A program made the translations under genes and the position numbers. Positions 26,644 to 36,296 of a stretch of 64,000 bases of DNA are shown in pieces (the first letter of the stretch is position 1; every line of letters begins with the position of its first letter). This DNA comes from JACKNG01 sp040220855 (lineage in GTDB: Bacteria; Pseudomonadota; Gammaproteobacteria; Ga0077536), in assembly GCA_040220855.1 (NCBI GenBank), contig JAVJVZ010000002.1:21165-85164 (forward strand), written 5' to 3'. Under the pieces are notes generated by a model. It saw only the letters and a program-made list of their open reading frames with translations. It was not told where the DNA came from and did no database searches.

Positions 26644-29600
26644 TGCGCCTGCTCGCCGCGCTGCTCGGCAACCACGTACTCGCGAACCTCGTGTTCGTGC
26701 TCGTCCTCGTCCTCGGTGTCGCGTCCTATGGCCAGATGCCGCGCGCCAAGGATCCCGACATCACGCTCAACTGGGTCAACATCATCACCTACCTGCCGGG
26801 CGCCTCGGCGGAGGATGTCGAGAAGCGCCTCACCGATCCGCTGGAGGAAGTCATCCAGCGCTCGGTGCGCGACATCGATTTCGTCTCGAGCACGTCGCGC
26901 GAAGGTGTGTCGAACATCATCGTACGGTTCGACTACATCGACGGGGCGACCTACGACAAGCGCGTCATCGACCTGCGGCGCGAAGTGCAGAACGCCTACA
27001 ACGACGAACTGCCGGACGAGGCCGAGGATCCGATCTTCTACGAACTGAACTCGTCGAGCTGGTTTCCCACTGCCACCGTGGTGGTGCACGGCGAAGGACG
27101 CGACGACAACCTGCGCCGCCAGGCGCGCTACGTGAAGCGCGACATCGAAGCGCTCGCCGGGGTCGATGCCATCAACGCGGTCGGCCTGCCGCGACCCGAA
27201 CTCGTCATTGCCTTTCGGCCCGAGCGGCTGGTCGGCCTCGGTGTCACGCCGGCGGATCTCGCCGACACCGTGCGTGCCTACTTCCGCGACGTCGCTGCCG
27301 GTGACGTGGCGACCCGAGGTGGCCGCTGGCTGGTGCGTATCGCCGGCACCTCGGCCGATCCGGAGCTGCTTGCGCAGCTGCCGGTGACGACGGCCAGTGG
27401 CGTGGTCGAACTCGGCCGGCTCGCCGACATCTCGTTTGCGACCGAGGAGCTCGAGGAACTGACCACGTTCGACGGGCGCCCGGCGACACTGCTCGCGATC
27501 ACCAAGGAGAAGGACGCCAACGTCATCGATCTCGTCGCCACCCTGCAGGCCTACATCGAACGGCGCAACACCCTCGCCGCGCAGACCGGCGTGCGCCTGT
27601 TCCTGGTCGATGACCAGACGGTCAGCACGCGCGAGGCCATCGACCTCATGCAGGCCAATGCCGCCATCGGCCTGGCCTGCGTGCTGCTCGTGACCTGGAT
27701 CTTTCTCGGCTCGCGCATTGCGCTGCTCACGAGCGTCGGTATCCCGTTCACCCTTGCCGCGACCTTCATCCTGCTCAACCTCTCGGGGATGACCCTCAAC
27801 AACACCGTGCTGCTTGGCGTGGTCATCGCGCTCGGCATGCTGGTCGACGATGCCGTCGTGGTGGTGGAGGCCGTGTACCAGCGCCTGCTCGCCGGCACGC
27901 CGGTGCTCGAAGCCGCCATCGGCGGCCTGCGCGAGGTCTTTGCGCCGGTCACCACGTCGGTGTTGACGACCGTCGCCGCCTTCCTGCCGCTCGCGCTGTT
28001 GCCGGGCGTGCTCGGCGAGTTCATGCGCGTGATCCCGGTGGTCGTGTGCACGGCCTTGTTGCTGAGCCTGCTCGAGGCCTACTGGATGCTGCCAGCGCAC
28101 GTGATCGCGTTCGGCGTCGATTTCCGCCGGCCATCGCGGTTACACGCGACGCGCCTGCGCTTCAATCACTGGATTCGCTTGCGCTACACCCGTCTGCTGG
28201 TGCGGGCGCTGCGGCGTCCGCTGCTGGCCTTCCTGTTCGTGCTGGCGGCCTTCGCCGTCGCCGGCGGCACACTGGCGAGCGGACACGTGCGCATCAATTT
28301 CTTCCAGGGCGACGCCGTGCGCCTGTTCTACGTGAATGTCGAGATGCCGCCCGGCACGCCGCTCGCGGTGACTTCGCGTGCGCTGGTCGAAATCGAGCGG
28401 CGCGCGCGCGCCGTGATTGCGCCCCACGAGCTGCGTGGCAGCGTCGCCTACGCGGGGCAGATGTTCACGCAGACCGAGCAGCTGTTCGGTGACGACGTCG
28501 GCCAGGTACTGATCAGTCTCGCACCGGCACGGGCGGGTGGCCGCCACGTGTTCGACATCGCCGACGCGGTCGAGGAAGCGATAAGCGATCACCCCGGTCC
28601 GAGCAAGGTGTGGCTGCTGCGCCTCAAGGACGGCCCGCCGACGCAGCGACCGATCAAGCTCAAGGTGCGCGGCGACACCTTCCCCGAGATCCTCGAAGTG
28701 GTCGGGCAGCTGCGTACCTTCCTCGAGAGCGAGCCCGTCTATCGCAACATCGTCGTCGACTATCGTGCCGGCAATCCCGAACTGGTGTTGCGCCACGATG
28801 CCGACGTGGTCAAGCAGGCCGGCATCGATCCCGCGACGGTGAGCCGCGCGGTGAGCCTGTTCGTCGACGGTGAGATCGTCACCGAGTTCCAGCATCGCGG
28901 CGAAGAGGTGCGCGTACGCGTGCGTGCCGGCGGTGGCGCGCTCGACGACATCGAGAACCTGTTGCGCCAGACCGTCGCGCTGCCGGCGGGTGGCGCGATG
29001 GCACTCGGGCAGCTGCTGACCTGGGAGGCCGGCGCGAGCCGGGACAATATCCGCCACCACGATTACAAGCGCGCGGTCACCCTCGAGGCCGACATCGACG
29101 ACGCCACGATCGATACCGTCAGCGCGAACCGGCTGCTGCTCGAACAGTGGCAACGCATCGCACCGGCCTATCCCAATGTCGACCTGGATTTCTCCGGCGA
29201 ACTCGATGACATCGAGGAATCGCTCGATGCGATCACCCTGCTGTTCGTGCTCGGCGTCGGACTGATGTACATCATCCTCGGCACCCAGTTTCGCAGCTAC
29301 GTGCAGCCGCTGCTGATCCTGTTCACGGTGCCGCTCGCCTTCACCGGCGTGGTGCTGGGTCTGCTGGTAACCGGGAATCCGCTCAGCCTCTACACCATGT
29401 ATGGCATGGTCGCGCTGGCTGGAATTGCGGTGAATGCGTCGATCGTGCTGATATCGGCGGCGAACGCCCGCCTGGAGAACGGAATGAGCCTCAATCACGC
29501 AACGATCTACGCGGCCCGCCGGCGCGTCGTTCCGATTCTCATCACCTCGGCCACGACCGTTGCCGGGCTGTTCTCCCTGGCCGCGGGCCTCGCCGGCGAA

Positions 29601-29753
29601 TCGTTCATCTGGGGCCCGGTGGCGACTGCCATCGTGTGGGGGCTGAGCTTCTCCACCGCGCTCACGCTGGTGATGATTCCGATGAGCTATCGCCTTTTGA
29701 TGGGGCGGCTGTACCGGGCACGTGCGGCCGCGGCGGTCACGGCTGGCGCGTGA
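26643..29753 (+). CDS. RND-family efflux transporter (AcrB/MexB-like)
   Basis: 1036 residues with the RND layout: helix 1 at the N-terminus, a large periplasmic loop, helices 2-6 from about residue 335, a second periplasmic loop (about 555-865) and helices 8-12. Helix 4 carries VVIALGMLVDDAVVVVEAV, with the paired aspartates used for proton translocation. SGMTLNNTVLLGV and the C-terminal GMVALAGIAVNASIVLI are family motifs. By its sequence style it belongs to the less-studied group of RND permeases with a single adaptor rather than the classical AcrB. Substrate unknown. Confidence 0.92.
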   Translation: MRLLAALLGNHVLANLVFVLVLVLGVASYGQMPRAKDPDITLNWVNIITYLPGASAEDVEKRLTDPLEEVIQRSVRDIDFVSSTSREGVSNIIVRFDYIDGATYDKRVIDLRREVQNAYNDELPDEAEDPIFYELNSSSWFPTATVVVHGEGRDDNLRRQARYVKRDIEALAGVDAINAVGLPRPELVIAFRPERLVGLGVTPADLADTVRAYFRDVAAGDVATRGGRWLVRIAGTSADPELLAQLPVTTASGVVELGRLADISFATEELEELTTFDGRPATLLAITKEKDANVIDLVATLQAYIERRNTLAAQTGVRLFLVDDQTVSTREAIDLMQANAAIGLACVLLVTWIFLGSRIALLTSVGIPFTLAATFILLNLSGMTLNNTVLLGVVIALGMLVDDAVVVVEAVYQRLLAGTPVLEAAIGGLREVFAPVTTSVLTTVAAFLPLALLPGVLGEFMRVIPVVVCTALLLSLLEAYWMLPAHVIAFGVDFRRPSRLHATRLRFNHWIRLRYTRLLVRALRRPLLAFLFVLAAFAVAGGTLASGHVRINFFQGDAVRLFYVNVEMPPGTPLAVTSRALVEIERRARAVIAPHELRGSVAYAGQMFTQTEQLFGDDVGQVLISLAPARAGGRHVFDIADAVEEAISDHPGPSKVWLLRLKDGPPTQRPIKLKVRGDTFPEILEVVGQLRTFLESEPVYRNIVVDYRAGNPELVLRHDADVVKQAGIDPATVSRAVSLFVDGEIVTEFQHRGEEVRVRVRAGGGALDDIENLLRQTVALPAGGAMALGQLLTWEAGASRDNIRHHDYKRAVTLEADIDDATIDTVSANRLLLEQWQRIAPAYPNVDLDFSGELDDIEESLDAITLLFVLGVGLMYIILGTQFRSYVQPLLILFTVPLAFTGVVLGLLVTGNPLSLYTMYGMVALAGIAVNASIVLISAANARLENGMSLNHATIYAARRRVVPILITSATTVAGLFSLAAGLAGESFIWGPVATAIVWGLSFSTALTLVMIPMSYRLLMGRLYRARAAAAVTAGA

Positions 29754-29812
29754 GGCGGGCCGCAGTGGTCGGCGGCATGGGTTCAAGTCCGTCACAAAAC
29801 GGCCGCTGAACA

Positions 29813-29841
29813 GTCACAGCCGTCAACGGCCTGCATATACT
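29813..29841 (+). promoter_or_regulatory. Candidate sigma-70 promoter
   Basis: TATACT at 29836-29841 is a near-consensus -10 element. GTCACA, 17 bases upstream at 29813-29818, is a moderate -35. It lies about 75 bases before the HD-domain gene, in the only sizeable gap after the RND gene. Confidence 0.4.
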
Positions 29842-29915
29842 GGATTTCCCGAACCCCGGGGCGCGCGTCGAGCGTCGCCCCTCCCGGTCGCCACAGCGAG
29901 CGTGACGAAGCGAAC

Positions 29916-30773
29916 ATGTTGGACGTCACACAAGTGCTCACGGGTATCGTCAACGAACGGCTGGCGACGCATTTCCGCGCATTGTTCCCGGGCGCCCCGC
30001 GCTACGTTCTCGACGTCGTGACGCGCGCCGCCGACGGCGCTCTCGCCGCGATCAGCGGCAGCGACGCGCTCTACCACAATACCGAACACACCACCCACGT
30101 GACCCTCGTCGGTCTCGAAATCCTGCGTGCGCGCCAACAGCGTGAGCGCGACGTCACGCCGACGCTGTGGGCCAACGTCGCCATCGCGCTGCTGTGCCAC
30201 GATATCGGCTACGTGCGCGGGCTGTGTCGCGCCGACACCGCGCAGCACCTCGCCACGGGAACCGACGGACCACCGATGCGCAACGTCGGCGGTTCCAGCG
30301 ATGCCGTGCTGATGCCGGTGCACGTCAATCGCGGCAAGCGTTTCATCGAGGAGGCGTTCACGCGCGAGCCCCTGGCCGATGTCGCCTTCATCAGCGCCTG
30401 CATCGAACGAACCCGCTTCCCGGTCCCGACCGATGATTGGTATGCGCGTACCGACGACTTCCCGGGGCTCGTCCGCGCGGCGGACCTGATTGGCCAGCTC
30501 AGCGACCCGCGCTATCTCAACAAGCTCGCAGCCGTGTTCTTCGAGTTCGAGGAGATCGGCTTCAACCAGACCACGGGCTATGCCCGCCCGGGCGACCTGT
30601 TGTCCGGCTATCCCGGCTTTTTCGAACGCCATGTCGCGCCCTATATCGACGCCGCGGTCGCACTGCTCGAGACCACCGATGACGGGCGTGACGTGCTCGC
30701 CCACCTCTACGGCAATCTCGCGCGGGCCCGTGAGGCCGGTGTCGGCGCACTGCCCCACGTCGCCAACAGCTGA
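29916..30773 (+). CDS. HD-domain metalloprotein (Npun_R2479-like)
   Basis: 285 residues, soluble. The metal site of an HD phosphohydrolase is visible as YHNTEHTTHV and LCHDIGYVRG, with a further His in PVHVNRGKRF. HD proteins hydrolyse phosphoesters, often cyclic nucleotides or dNTPs. I recognise the overall pattern as a family named after a Nostoc protein (Npun_R2479), whose reaction is not known to me. It sits alone between the RND pump and a metallo-beta-lactamase-fold gene on the same strand. Confidence 0.8.
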   Translation: MLDVTQVLTGIVNERLATHFRALFPGAPRYVLDVVTRAADGALAAISGSDALYHNTEHTTHVTLVGLEILRARQQRERDVTPTLWANVAIALLCHDIGYVRGLCRADTAQHLATGTDGPPMRNVGGSSDAVLMPVHVNRGKRFIEEAFTREPLADVAFISACIERTRFPVPTDDWYARTDDFPGLVRAADLIGQLSDPRYLNKLAAVFFEFEEIGFNQTTGYARPGDLLSGYPGFFERHVAPYIDAAVALLETTDDGRDVLAHLYGNLARAREAGVGALPHVANS

Positions 30774-30836
30774 CCGCGCGTGCGCCCCCGCGCCGCGGGC
30801 TATCATGGTGCTTCGTCTTCCGCCCGGAGTGAGCCC

Positions 30837-31778
30837 ATGGTCAGGGTTGCAGTGTCCCGCTTCCTCGCCTGCTGCCTCGCGGCCCTCTTTCTCGCGAGCG
30901 GTGCCCCCGCGACAGCGTCGGGCACGGATTTCGCGCTGACGACCATTGCCCCCGGCGTGTACTTCCACGCCGGCGCGCTGGCCGACCTCGACTCGCCGGC
31001 ACGCGCCGACAGCGCCAACGTCGGTTTTATCGTTGGCGAGCGCTGCGTTGCCGTGATCGACAGCGGTGGTGCGATCGCGACCGGGCGCGCGCTCGCTGCG
31101 GCCATCGCGCGCACCACCGACAAGCCGGTGTGTTACGTCATCAATACCCACGTGCACTTCGACCACGTGCTCGGCAACGCGGCCTTCAGCGGCAACGACA
31201 CGCGCTTCGTCGGCCACCAGGAACTCGGCGAGGTGATGGCGGCGAACCGCGAGTACTTCGCCGAGCATTTCGCTGCCGAGCTCGAAGGAGCAGGTGGCGC
31301 AGCGCGGGTGATCGGACCGGACCAGCTGGTCGCCGACACCACCGAGCTCGATCTCGGCGGACGTACGCTCGTACTGCGCGCGGTCCAGCGCGCGCACACG
31401 ACCACCGATCTCACCGTGCACGACCGGGCAACGGACACGCTGTGGGCAGGAGACCTGCTGTTCCGCGACCGCCTCCCGGTCGTCGACGGCAGCCTCAAGG
31501 GTTGGCTCGCCTGGATGGCGCAGGCGCGCGCGCAGGGGTATGCCCGGGTCGTACCGGGGCATGGTCCCGTGGATGCTGGCTGGCCGGCTGGCAGCGATGC
31601 GCAGCTCGCCTACCTCGAGGCACTGCGCGACGATACCCGGGCAGCGATCGCGGCCGGTACCTTCATCGAGGATGCCCGCGAAGCGATCGCCCGGCCCGAG
31701 CGCGAGGAATTCGCGCTGACCCGGCGCGCGCATGCCGTCAACGTCAGCCGGGCGTTTCGCGAGCTCGAATGGGAGTGA
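30837..31778 (+). CDS. Exported metallo-beta-lactamase-fold hydrolase
   Basis: 313 residues. A signal peptide (about 1-27, ending near ATASG) is followed by the zinc motif THVHFDHVLGN, then the His/Asp positions in RAHTTTDLTV, WAGDLLFRDR and PGHGPVD. The ATG at 30837 has GGAG upstream; longer starts spoil the signal peptide. The layout resembles the quinoprotein relay system zinc metallohydrolases associated with PQQ alcohol oxidation, but no PQQ genes are here, so only the fold is certain. The 3' end overlaps the convergent glpD by 35 bases. Confidence 0.82.
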   Translation: MVRVAVSRFLACCLAALFLASGAPATASGTDFALTTIAPGVYFHAGALADLDSPARADSANVGFIVGERCVAVIDSGGAIATGRALAAAIARTTDKPVCYVINTHVHFDHVLGNAAFSGNDTRFVGHQELGEVMAANREYFAEHFAAELEGAGGAARVIGPDQLVADTTELDLGGRTLVLRAVQRAHTTTDLTVHDRATDTLWAGDLLFRDRLPVVDGSLKGWLAWMAQARAQGYARVVPGHGPVDAGWPAGSDAQLAYLEALRDDTRAAIAAGTFIEDAREAIARPEREEFALTRRAHAVNVSRAFRELEWE

Positions 31779-33327
31779 GCGCGAAGCGCTCCGCGCAGGC
31801 CCGGGCGCGCGCCGTCTCGGCGTCGACCCAGGCTGCATCACGGCCGAGCTCGGCGGCCATCAGCGCGGCGACCCGCGGCGCAATGGCATGTGCGGCCGCG
31901 GCGTCGACGAACAGTGCGCGTGTGTGCCAGGCAAGCGCATCGTCGACGTGCACGGCGAGGGCAGCGCGCGCCGCCCACACGTAGTCCGCACCGCAGCCGG
32001 GCACGCGCGCATCGAGCGGCGCGGCGAGCGCCGGGTCGGCCGCGGCGATCGCAGCGACCGCGCCGGCGTCGTCTCCGTAGGCGCGGAAGGCGACCGGTGT
32101 ATCGTCGCGCTGCGGTGCGATCGGCAGCGTCGCGGTACGCGCTGCGCGTCGCGGCAGCCCGGCCACTTCTGCCGCGAGGTCGACCGCCTGTTCGGCGATC
32201 AGGCGGTAAGTCGTCCACTTGCCGCCGCTCACCGAGACAAGACCGTCGTGGGCGACGTCGAGGCGATGCTCGCGTGAGCGGCGTGCCGTGGCAGCACCGT
32301 CCGGGGCGCCGGCCAGCGGGCGCAGGCCGGCGAATGTGCTGAGCACGTCGGCGCGCGTCGGCGCCGTCTCGAGGTAGGTCGCGGCGACGGCGAGAATGTC
32401 GTCGATCTCCGTGTCCTGCGGCAGCGGGTTGTCGGCGCCGACGACTGCCGGCACATCGGTGGTGCCGAGCAGTGCCTGGCCCTGCCACGGAATCGCGAAC
32501 ATGATGCGCCCGTCCGGCGTGTGCGGGAAGACCAGGGCGTCGTCACCCCCGAGGAAGTGCGCCGGCACCACCACGTGTGTGCCCTGGCTCGGCGTCAGGC
32601 CGGCGGCGTCGGACTGACCGTCGAGCGTACGCACGCGGTCGCCCCACGGCCCCGCCGCATTGATGACGGCGCGCGCGGGGAGGGTGAGTTCGGTGCCGCT
32701 TTCGCGGTCGCCTACCGCGACGCCGTCGATGCGCCCGCCCGCCGTGCGCGTGAAGCCGACAGCCTCGGCATGGTTGAGCGTCAGCGCGCCGAGTGCACGG
32801 GCGCGGGCGAGCAGGGCCTGCACCAGGCGCGCATCATCGAAGCCCGCGTCCATGTAGCTCGCCGCTCCGCGCAGGCCGGCGCGCGCAAGTGTGGGTGCCC
32901 GGGCCAGGGCGGCGCCGCGATCGAGGCGGCGGCTGCGTGCCAGGCGCGTATTGCCGGCGAGGCGGTCGTAGAGCCACAGGCCGAGCGGAAACCTGAGCGC
33001 GTCGAAGCGCCCATAGAGCGGTACCAGGAAGCCGAGCGGGCTGACGATGGCGGGTGCGTTGGCAAGCAGCCGGGCACGTTCGGCGAGCGCTTCTCGCACG
33101 AGTCCCCATTGGCCGAGTGCGAGGTAGCGCAGGCCGCCGTGAACGAGCTTGCTCGAACGCGACGAGGTGCCACTGGCGAACTCCGCTCGTTCCACCAGCG
33201 CCACGGTGTAGCCGCGACTCGCGCAGTCGAATGCGATGCCGGCGCCGTTGGCACCACCGCCGATGACAACGACGTCGAACGGCGTGCTGCGTGCTGCCAG
33301 TGCGGCGGCGACGGCCTCGCGCGACAT
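31744..33327 (-). CDS. glpD: FAD-dependent glycerol-3-phosphate dehydrogenase
   Basis: 527 residues. Oxidises glycerol-3-phosphate to dihydroxyacetone phosphate at the membrane, passing electrons to quinone. FAD-binding VVIGGGANGAGIAFDCASRG at the N-terminus, SSKLVHGGLRYL and the later LSTFAGLRPL and VSGGKWTTYRLIAEQ motifs define the family. The frame stays open upstream through glpK to 34890, but the ATG at 33327 is the only start giving the family N-terminus. Only 2 bases separate it from glpK. Confidence 0.94.
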   Translation of the reverse strand: MSREAVAAALAARSTPFDVVVIGGGANGAGIAFDCASRGYTVALVERAEFASGTSSRSSKLVHGGLRYLALGQWGLVREALAERARLLANAPAIVSPLGFLVPLYGRFDALRFPLGLWLYDRLAGNTRLARSRRLDRGAALARAPTLARAGLRGAASYMDAGFDDARLVQALLARARALGALTLNHAEAVGFTRTAGGRIDGVAVGDRESGTELTLPARAVINAAGPWGDRVRTLDGQSDAAGLTPSQGTHVVVPAHFLGGDDALVFPHTPDGRIMFAIPWQGQALLGTTDVPAVVGADNPLPQDTEIDDILAVAATYLETAPTRADVLSTFAGLRPLAGAPDGAATARRSREHRLDVAHDGLVSVSGGKWTTYRLIAEQAVDLAAEVAGLPRRAARTATLPIAPQRDDTPVAFRAYGDDAGAVAAIAAADPALAAPLDARVPGCGADYVWAARAALAVHVDDALAWHTRALFVDAAAAHAIAPRVAALMAAELGRDAAWVDAETARARACAERFALTPIRARETPG

Positions 33328-33329
33328 GC

Positions 33330-34817
33330 TCACGTGCTGCGTGCCCAGCCTCCGGCGAGGGTGACGGCGGCACGCCAGCGCGCGAGCTGCGCGGCGCGCG
33401 TGGCGGCGTCCAGAGCGGGCGCGAAGTGCCGTTCCGGTTGCCAGGCCGCGGCGGCCGCTGCAGTATCGACGTAAAGGCCGACGCCGAGGCCGGCGAGCAT
33501 GGCGGCGCCGAACGCGGTGCTCTCGCTGATGCGTGGCCGCACCAGCGGCAGGTCGAGCAGGTCGGCCTGGATCTGCATCAGCAGGTCGTCGTTGGCTGCG
33601 CCGCCGTCGACACGCAGTTCGCTCAACGGCAGCCCGGCGTCCGCGCGCATGGCATCGGCGAGATCGGCAATCTGGCAGGCGATGCCGTCGAGCGCCGCGC
33701 GCGCGACGTGCGCACGCGTCGTGCCGCGTGTCATGCCGATCAGCAGCGCGCGTGCGTCGGCATCCCAGTGCGGCGCGCCGAGGCCGGTGAAGGCCGGCAC
33801 CAGTACCACGCCGTCGCTGTCCGGCACGCTGGCGGCAAGGGCTTCGACCTCGGGGGCGCTGGCGATGATGCCGAGACCGTCGCGCAGCCATTGCACCGTG
33901 GCGCCGCCCATGAACACGCTGCCCTCGAGCGCGTATTGCGTAACACCCTCGATGCGGCTTGCGATGGTGGTCAGCATGCGGTGACGTGAACGTGGCGCGT
34001 GCGTGCCGGTCGCGAGCAGCAGGAAGCAGCCGGTGCCGTAGGTGCACTTGGCCATGCCGGGCGCGATACAGGCCTGGCCGAACAGGGCCGCCTGCTGATC
34101 GCCGGCGATGCCGGCGATCGGGAGTTCGCCGCCGAGCGCGGTGGTCGTGGCACACACGCCGCTGGTATCGACCACGCGCGGCAGCACCTCGCGCGGCACT
34201 TGCCACAGTGCCAGCAGTTCCTCGTCCCAGTCGCCACGGTGGATGTCGTAGAGTCCCGTGCGCGAAGCGTTGGTGGCATCGGTGAGATGCTCGCGACCGC
34301 TGCTCAGGTGCCACACCAGCCAGCTGTCGACGGTGCCGAAGGCGAGTTCGCCGCGTCCGGCGCGTGCGCGCAGCGCGTGGTCCTGGTCGAGCAGCCAGCG
34401 CAGCTTGGAGGCAGAGAAGTAAGGATCGACGACGAGGCCGGTGCGCGCGGCGACGAGTTCCTCGGCGCCGTCGGCGCGCAGTGCCGCGCACAGGTCCGCG
34501 GTGCGTCGGTCCTGCCACACCAGCGCGTTGCCGCACGGACGCCCGGTAGCGCGCTCCCACAGCAGGCAGGTCTCGCGCTGGTTGGTGATACCGATGGCGG
34601 CGACGTCGCTGGCGCCGTAGCCGGACTCGGCGAGTGCACGCCGGGCGACGCCGAGCTGGGTATCGACGAGCGCGTGCGGATCGTGCTCGACCCAGCCCGG
34701 GCGCGGAAAGATTTGCGGGAACTCCTCGCGCGCGAGGCCGAGCACCGTACCCTGTGCATCGAAGACCAGCGCACGTGAACTGGTGGTGCCCTGGTCGAGG
34801 GCGAGCAGCACGCTCAT
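33330..34817 (-). CDS. glpK: Glycerol kinase
   Basis: 495 residues, family-typical. LALDQGTTSSRALVFD at the start, GITNQRETCLLWERATG, GIAGDQQAALFGQ and the substrate-side WQDRRT motif are all present. Phosphorylates glycerol to glycerol-3-phosphate, the GlpD substrate. It overlaps ugpQ by four bases. A glycerol channel (glpF) and a GlpR repressor are not in the cluster. Confidence 0.95.
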   Translation of the reverse strand: MSVLLALDQGTTSSRALVFDAQGTVLGLAREEFPQIFPRPGWVEHDPHALVDTQLGVARRALAESGYGASDVAAIGITNQRETCLLWERATGRPCGNALVWQDRRTADLCAALRADGAEELVAARTGLVVDPYFSASKLRWLLDQDHALRARAGRGELAFGTVDSWLVWHLSSGREHLTDATNASRTGLYDIHRGDWDEELLALWQVPREVLPRVVDTSGVCATTTALGGELPIAGIAGDQQAALFGQACIAPGMAKCTYGTGCFLLLATGTHAPRSRHRMLTTIASRIEGVTQYALEGSVFMGGATVQWLRDGLGIIASAPEVEALAASVPDSDGVVLVPAFTGLGAPHWDADARALLIGMTRGTTRAHVARAALDGIACQIADLADAMRADAGLPLSELRVDGGAANDDLLMQIQADLLDLPLVRPRISESTAFGAAMLAGLGVGLYVDTAAAAAAWQPERHFAPALDAATRAAQLARWRAAVTLAGGWARST

Positions 34818-35533
34818 GGTGATACCTCGCTGGTGGCCCGGCTGCGGTTGCAGGCGACGACGCGATCGGGGAAATCGGAGAACACGCCATCGACCCCGCA
34901 CGCCTGGCAGTGCGCGATGTCGTCGACCGCGTTCACGGTGTAGACGTAGACGGCGAGCGACGCGTCGTGAGCCTGCATCACGCGCGTCGCGTCGACCGCG
35001 TCCAGCGACAAGTGCAGCGAGCTCGCGTCGAGCGCGCAGGCACGCGCCAGCGCGTTCTCGAACGGTTCGTCACGATAGAGCACGCCGAGCCGCATGCGTC
35101 CGCGGCGTGCCGCCAGGCGCGCCGTCGCCGCGGTATCGAACGCGGACAGCAGCACGCGCCCGAGCGCTTCGGGGGCGTCCGCGAACCAGCGCTCGAGCGC
35201 GTCGACCACGCGATCCGCACCCGCGGCATCCTTCAGCTCGACGTTGATGTGCGCGCAGCCGCTGACTACCGCGAGCACCTCTTCGAGCGTGGGAATGCCC
35301 TCACCGTTCGCCGCGCGCAGTGCGCGCAGCGCGGCAAAATCGAGCGCGCGGTAGTCGCCGTGGCCGTCGGTGGTGCGCTCGAGCGTGGCGTCGTGCAGCA
35401 CGACGACGTGGTCACCGTGGCAGCGGACATCGAACTCGACGCCGTCGACACCCAGCTCGAGGGCCTTGCGCATGGCACCCAGGGTGTTCTCGGGTTGGTG
35501 ACCGGCGGCGCCGCGGTGACCGATGACGAGCAT
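34814..35533 (-). CDS. ugpQ: Cytoplasmic glycerophosphodiester phosphodiesterase
   Basis: 239 residues without a signal peptide, so cytoplasmic UgpQ rather than periplasmic GlpQ. The GDPD catalytic signature IGHRGAAGHQPENTLGAM and GVDGVEFDVRCHGDHVVVLHD carry the two catalytic His and the metal Glu/Asp. It releases glycerol-3-phosphate from phospholipid head groups. First gene of ugpQ-glpK-glpD, so the operon handles lipid-derived glycerol. Confidence 0.92.
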   Translation of the reverse strand: MLVIGHRGAAGHQPENTLGAMRKALELGVDGVEFDVRCHGDHVVVLHDATLERTTDGHGDYRALDFAALRALRAANGEGIPTLEEVLAVVSGCAHINVELKDAAGADRVVDALERWFADAPEALGRVLLSAFDTAATARLAARRGRMRLGVLYRDEPFENALARACALDASSLHLSLDAVDATRVMQAHDASLAVYVYTVNAVDDIAHCQACGVDGVFSDFPDRVVACNRSRATSEVSP

Positions 35534-35749
35534 GTCGCGAAGGCTGTCTCAAAAGGGCGGCACGGCGGCTGCGGTGCGCGGCGTCCACGGTGGGCGCCGC
35601 GGACCACGGGCATCGAAGGGCGGCCGCAGAGCGCGTAAGATACTGCGCCTCATTGTGGGCGGATTGCCGCAGCGCGGCAACCGGCGTCGTGGAGGATAGC
35701 TGCGACGCGCGCCCGGACCGATCCCGACAACCGCGTCACGCAGCAAGAC

Positions 35750-36296
35750 ATGCACTGGATCTTCGGCTACGGCTCGCTCATCTGGCGGCCGGATTTTCCC
35801 TACGCGCAGGCGCGTCGCGCTGATGCGCGGCTTTCGCCGGCGCTTCTGGCAGGCTTCGCCCGATCACCGCGGCCTGCCGCACGCGCCCGGCCGCGTGGTC
35901 ACGCTGATAGCCGATGCCGACGCGGTCTGCCACGGGGTCGCTTTCGCCGCCCATGCAGACCATTACGCCGCCATCGTCAGCATGCTCGACGAGCGCGAGA
36001 AGAACGGTTACGAAGCGCATACCGTCGCTCTCGAATTCGACGACGGCAGCCGCGCCGACGCGCTGACCTACATCGCCGGGCCGCATAACCCGAGCTTTGT
36101 CGGCCCTGCACCGCTCGCTGCCGTGGCCGCGCAGATCGCACGCGCCCACGGGCCGAGCGGTTCCAATCGCGAATACCTCGCGCGCCTCGCCGCGGCGCTC
36201 GCAGGGCTCGGCATCGACGACGAGGAGGTCAGCCTGTTGCACCAGGCCGTGGCCGCACTCGGTGCACCCGCGCGGAGCGGGACCATCGCGCCATGA
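35750..36296 (+). pseudogene. ChaC-like gamma-glutamylcyclotransferase, frameshifted
   Basis: The ATG at 35750 opens with HWIFGYGSLIWRPDFPYAQA, the unmistakable start of ChaC-type glutathione-specific gamma-glutamylcyclotransferases. After about 24 codons the homology moves to the +1 frame, where an ATG at 35823 continues RGFRRRFWQASPDHRG, APGRVVTL and the rest of the domain to 36296. The switch falls at about 35820-35823 and needs one extra base or two missing bases. The downstream piece alone (157 residues) lacks the N-terminal GYGSL loop that binds substrate, so it is unlikely to be active. It could be a real mutation, a sequencing error, or less likely a programmed shift. Confidence 0.8.

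Noticed and set aside
31744..34890. Single minus-strand frame joining glpD to upstream sequence (1048 codons)
   Set aside because: The upstream part is glpK in another frame. The ATG at 33327 gives the family N-terminus, so this is not a fusion.
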